Assembly (NCBI GenBank): GCA_037043015.1
Contig: CM073324.1
Coordinates: 26,490,097-26,554,096 of the forward strand
Reading direction: 5' to 3'
Length of the DNA stretch: 64,000 nucleotides
Source: Bryum argenteum
Lineage: Eukaryota > Streptophyta > Bryopsida > Bryales > Bryaceae
The notes beneath the pieces are model-generated. The model did not search any database, was not told the origin of the DNA, and worked only from the letters and a program-made list of their open reading frames with translations. Position 1 is the first letter of the stretch. Each line of letters opens with the position of its first letter. The translations under genes and the position numbers were made by a program. Positions 61,255 through 64,000 of the stretch are shown here, piece by piece.

Positions 61255-62000
61255 TTGCTCAGAGTCTCTTGATATCTCAAAGTCGGCGCTTGCAGGGAAT
61301 GCAGTCATAAAACTCATTGCATATTAATAACGAAAACTTACCTGGAGAGAGGGCATAGAGAGATCCAGAAACTTGAAAAACAGATACGCTGGTTGTCAGG
61401 ATGCGCTCGTTAAGATTGTTTTGACGGAGGCTCTTGTAGAATCAAGTATTTTTTGAATACAGATCGCAGAGCATGTTGGTAATGCTGAAATATTTTGTAA
61501 GGAGTTGGAGAGAAGACAAACGGAGATAGCAGAGCCATCAGGAAGCACTTCTTCAGCTCAAGACTTTTAACAAGAGAAACCTGACTTGTAAAGGTTCTGG
61601 AGGCATCCGATTCGGCTGAAACAGTAGAGCCTGAAGGATGCATGTGAGGCGTATATATGGGACTCATAAAGTGGTAAGTAACAGCTCTTCAGCCCCTTGA
61701 TAAGCTCATGAGAGTGGGGATGATCGTCAAAGTTTCACCGTGCTACTCTGTATCTGACTACACTTCTTGTCCCTTACAATCTTAGGGCTGATTTTATGGA
61801 ATTCAAAAGTTGATCACTTGTTGCTGACCCTGACATCCATTTGCATCTTATGCAGAACTACAGATTCTTGGAATGTGACGGAAGTCGTGGAGATACCACT
61901 TGTTCAGAAGCCTCAAATAGGAAATGCCGTCATTAATGTAGACATCTATTTTCAAAGGTACGGGCTTAGTCAATCAGGTGCGGAATTGACCCAGCAGTGA
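61255..62000 (+). pseudogene. Decayed 3' part of the coiled-coil gene
   Basis: After the frame slip near 61205, coil-like text continues to about 61326. It goes on, broken by stops, as YAGCQDALVKIVLTEALVES (about 61385-61445) and IAEHVGNAEIFCKELERRQ (about 61465-61520). A last open piece, WNVTEVVEIPLVQKPQIG (about 61873-61926), may be a terminal exon. The boundaries are approximate. Confidence 0.45.
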
Positions 62001-63004
62001 TTTTCTCACTCTTAGCTGACAACTCAACTGTAGGGACGGGTTTAGTGGAGTCCTTCGATGTTAAATCGATGTAAAAGTGATTTTCTCACTCTTAGCTCGC
62101 AGTCATTAAGTCATGCTCTAGCGATAGAACGTTTAGCTTAGTGGCTTTTCTCCATTTACACCATCGAAGTCCAACGAGTTTCGATTATCCTCATTCATGG
62201 ATGTCGTCTATGCGCGCAGCATACAACCTTGTAACTATTCGTCAGCGCAGTTCAATAGAGTTCGTATCTCCACCATGAACATGATCGCTTTTGAAACTGA
62301 ACTACACCTGATTTTATATTCTAGATCAACTGGTTACTGCAAGGTTATGTTTGTGATTTCTTGTACAACATTGTTCGCTTTCTGCAAGGGAGAATCTTAA
62401 TTGTGATAGTGTCACATTCCAGTATGTGCACAGATATTTTGTGCTGTGATTCGATACTGCAACTCATTTCAAGTGGCTAATCAACACTAGAGTGCATGAC
62501 TTAATTTCCCTGAAACACAATATTTGACAATTAAAAGGTGTTGAAAAGAGCATGAAGCAAAATTAGTTTCGCGGGGTTGAGCCCGGTCGCTAGGGTTGTT
62601 CGCTGCACTTATCACTCAGAAGTGCAACCCCGTGAAGAGGACGAAGAGCTCACAGAGAAAGAGAACCCTGCTGCACCGCTGCGGCCAAGAAGAAAACTCA
62701 AAATCTCCTCAAATCCCTGACTCGTCCACCACAAAATTATGAACCCTTCTTGGCAGCTCCAGTCCAATTAACAACCACTGCACATACTCTCGCTCCAGTT
62801 CAATTGGCGAACACTGCGCAGACCCTCGCTCCAAACGTGGCTCGTCATCTCCAAGCAGGAAGTGTGCCAAGAAGCAACTCATTTCCGATATTCATCGGCA
62901 GACTCGAGTGTCTTCTGTCCTACAATCCTCGACTTGTGGCACCTTCAGGGCGAGTATTACACTGCTATTTGGAATCTGAATTGATTTCCCTCCTGGAGGG
63001 GGAG
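62001..63004. other. Intergenic between coiled-coil gene and U2 snRNA
   Basis: A 20-bp direct repeat (GTGATTTTCTCACTCTTAGC) occurs at about 61998 and 62077. Near 62760-62830 a unit of about 36 bp is tandemly duplicated. The frame 62750-63085 runs into the U2 gene and is not considered coding. Confidence 0.5.
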
Positions 63005-63203
63005 GGAAGGAGGGCTGCGCCGGCCAAGGAGGTAGTGCAATACCAAGGCGACGCTCGCGGGACCAGGCAGCAAGCTACCAGATAGTCCCGCTCCCAAGAA
63101 AAATTAGATTAATATCATGGGGATCGATGATCCCCGTATCAGATATTAAACTGATAAGAACAGATACTACACTTGATCTTAGCCAAAAGGCCGAGAAAAG
63201 TAT
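63005..63203 (-). ncRNA. U2: U2 spliceosomal snRNA
   Basis: The minus strand from 63203 begins ATACTTTTCTCGGCCTTTTG and continues through the invariant branch-site-recognition segment GTGTAGTATCTG and stem IIa TCAGTTTAATATCTGATA. Stem IIb follows (GGGGATC/GATCCCC), then the Sm site AATTTTTC (63097-63104 on the plus strand) and stems III and IV (TAGCTTGCTGCCTGG, TTGCACTACC). Length is about 199, as expected. U2 pairs with the intron branch site in the spliceosome. The base at position 5 is U where C is usual. The 3' end is set by the expected length and is approximate. Confidence 0.95.
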
Positions 63204-63230
63204 GAATTCAGAGTCTCACCTTTCTCGTCT

Positions 63231-63273
63231 CATACCCCGAACCCGGCCGCCAGACCTCCCATCGATATGGGGT
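63231..63273 (-). promoter_or_regulatory. Probable U2 upstream elements (USE and TATA-like)
   Basis: On the minus strand ACCCCATATCG lies 60-70 bases before the U2 start and matches 9 of 11 positions of the plant snRNA USE RTCCCACATCG. A weak TATA-like TATGAGA lies near -30. The spacing fits a plant RNA polymerase II snRNA promoter, but both boxes are diverged. Confidence 0.5.
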
Positions 63274-64000
63274 GAACCAACTGCTCGATCACCCCAGGAA
63301 CCAAGGAAGCTTTATGTGCGCCTTCTGCCTTTTCCTCTGTCCTTTACCACTCCACGATACGACTTGTGTGAAAGAGCTGAAAGCACATGATGTACACTAC
63401 GAAGATTAAGGCGAATACATTTGGGTGGGATGACGTATTATCGGTAATCAATCTTTTTTGCAGAGCAATCTACAATATGATTTTGTGCAATAGATGGTGT
63501 ATTAATTGAAGTCAAATTTGATGAGCACTGTGAATTTTAAAGTATATAATCCACCTAATATTAATATAAACATATTCATAACGGTTGTACTTATAGATGT
63601 ATGAGCAATTACCATTTCAAACCCTTGTCTTGTAATAAAGTGATATTACGAGGGATTGAACCCCCCACCAAAGGCAACAAAAGCCTTGTGGGTACAGTAT
63701 CATCACTCTCTTGGTTTAAGACTGTTTTGGATGAACACCATGAAGTTAAACATTGGAGTGTTGCCCTTTCATTTGTCTTCTTATTGGTCTTTTATGATTT
63801 GAATGCTTATGAATACTTATTTTGTTGAGGAATTGAAACTAGATTTTTTAATGTATTCCATAAATATCATGGAGTATTGAGAGCGTGAACTTCTTCTCTA
63901 AAATGAATGTTATTATAACCTTCGAAGAGGTGAGTTGCTATATTCCTATGATTGGCCTTCCCGCCTTCCATTAAGACTTTAGTGAGGTAATGTAGTATGT
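63274..64000. other. Right-end flank
   Basis: AT-rich sequence with no gene, RNA or repeat recognised. A frame at 63601-63828 has no family features. Confidence 0.4.

Noticed and set aside
62750-63085. Plus-strand 111-codon frame
   Set aside because: It runs through most of the U2 snRNA gene, and its start lies in a short tandem repeat.

Overview
The window is nuclear DNA from a land plant, most likely a bryophyte such as a moss. The genes are split by many short GT-AG introns. They are plant families: GH51 arabinofuranosidase, sucrose synthase, PL1 pectate lyase, a plant-type SAM-domain protein and an ATX1-like copper chaperone. A complete spliced acetate kinase gene argues against a flowering plant, and a U2 snRNA gene lies near the right end. 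The moss assignment is inference; nothing in the window proves it.

Layout. 1-6199 (+) is an alpha-L-arabinofuranosidase lacking its 5' end. 7106-9081 (-) is acetate kinase, convergent with it. 11545-15554 (-) is sucrose synthase in 14 coding exons. 19029-20520 (+) is a copper chaperone. An LRR-like relic follows near 21.1 kb, then hairpins and a purine-rich satellite (22.7-25.6 kb). 26.2-29.5 kb (-) is a decayed transposon-type coding region with DUF7869-like motifs. 30.8-31.3 kb is a GC-rich foldback and tandem repeat. 33.1-36.7 kb is a second decayed, CpG-rich coding region of unknown family. 38760-40984 (+) is pectate lyase. 43514-46150 (-) is a SAM-domain protein. 46.4-55.2 kb is a dense cluster of TTAA-flanked non-autonomous elements, a SINE-like unit and a perfect 18-bp minisatellite. 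57.0-61.9 kb (+) is a long coiled-coil gene with an open middle and decayed ends. 63005-63203 (-) is U2 snRNA.

The cell-wall enzymes (arabinofuranosidase, pectate lyase) and sucrose synthase, which supplies UDP-glucose, fit wall and carbon metabolism. They show no operon-like linkage and are simply neighbours.

The most distinctive signal is a set of at least 13 elements from several sequence families. Where both ends can be seen, each starts TTAACCC and ends GGGTTAA or a close variant. Two pairs abut on a single shared TTAA. This is the end structure of piggyBac-type elements (TTAA target, CCC termini). No transposase of that type was seen in the window.
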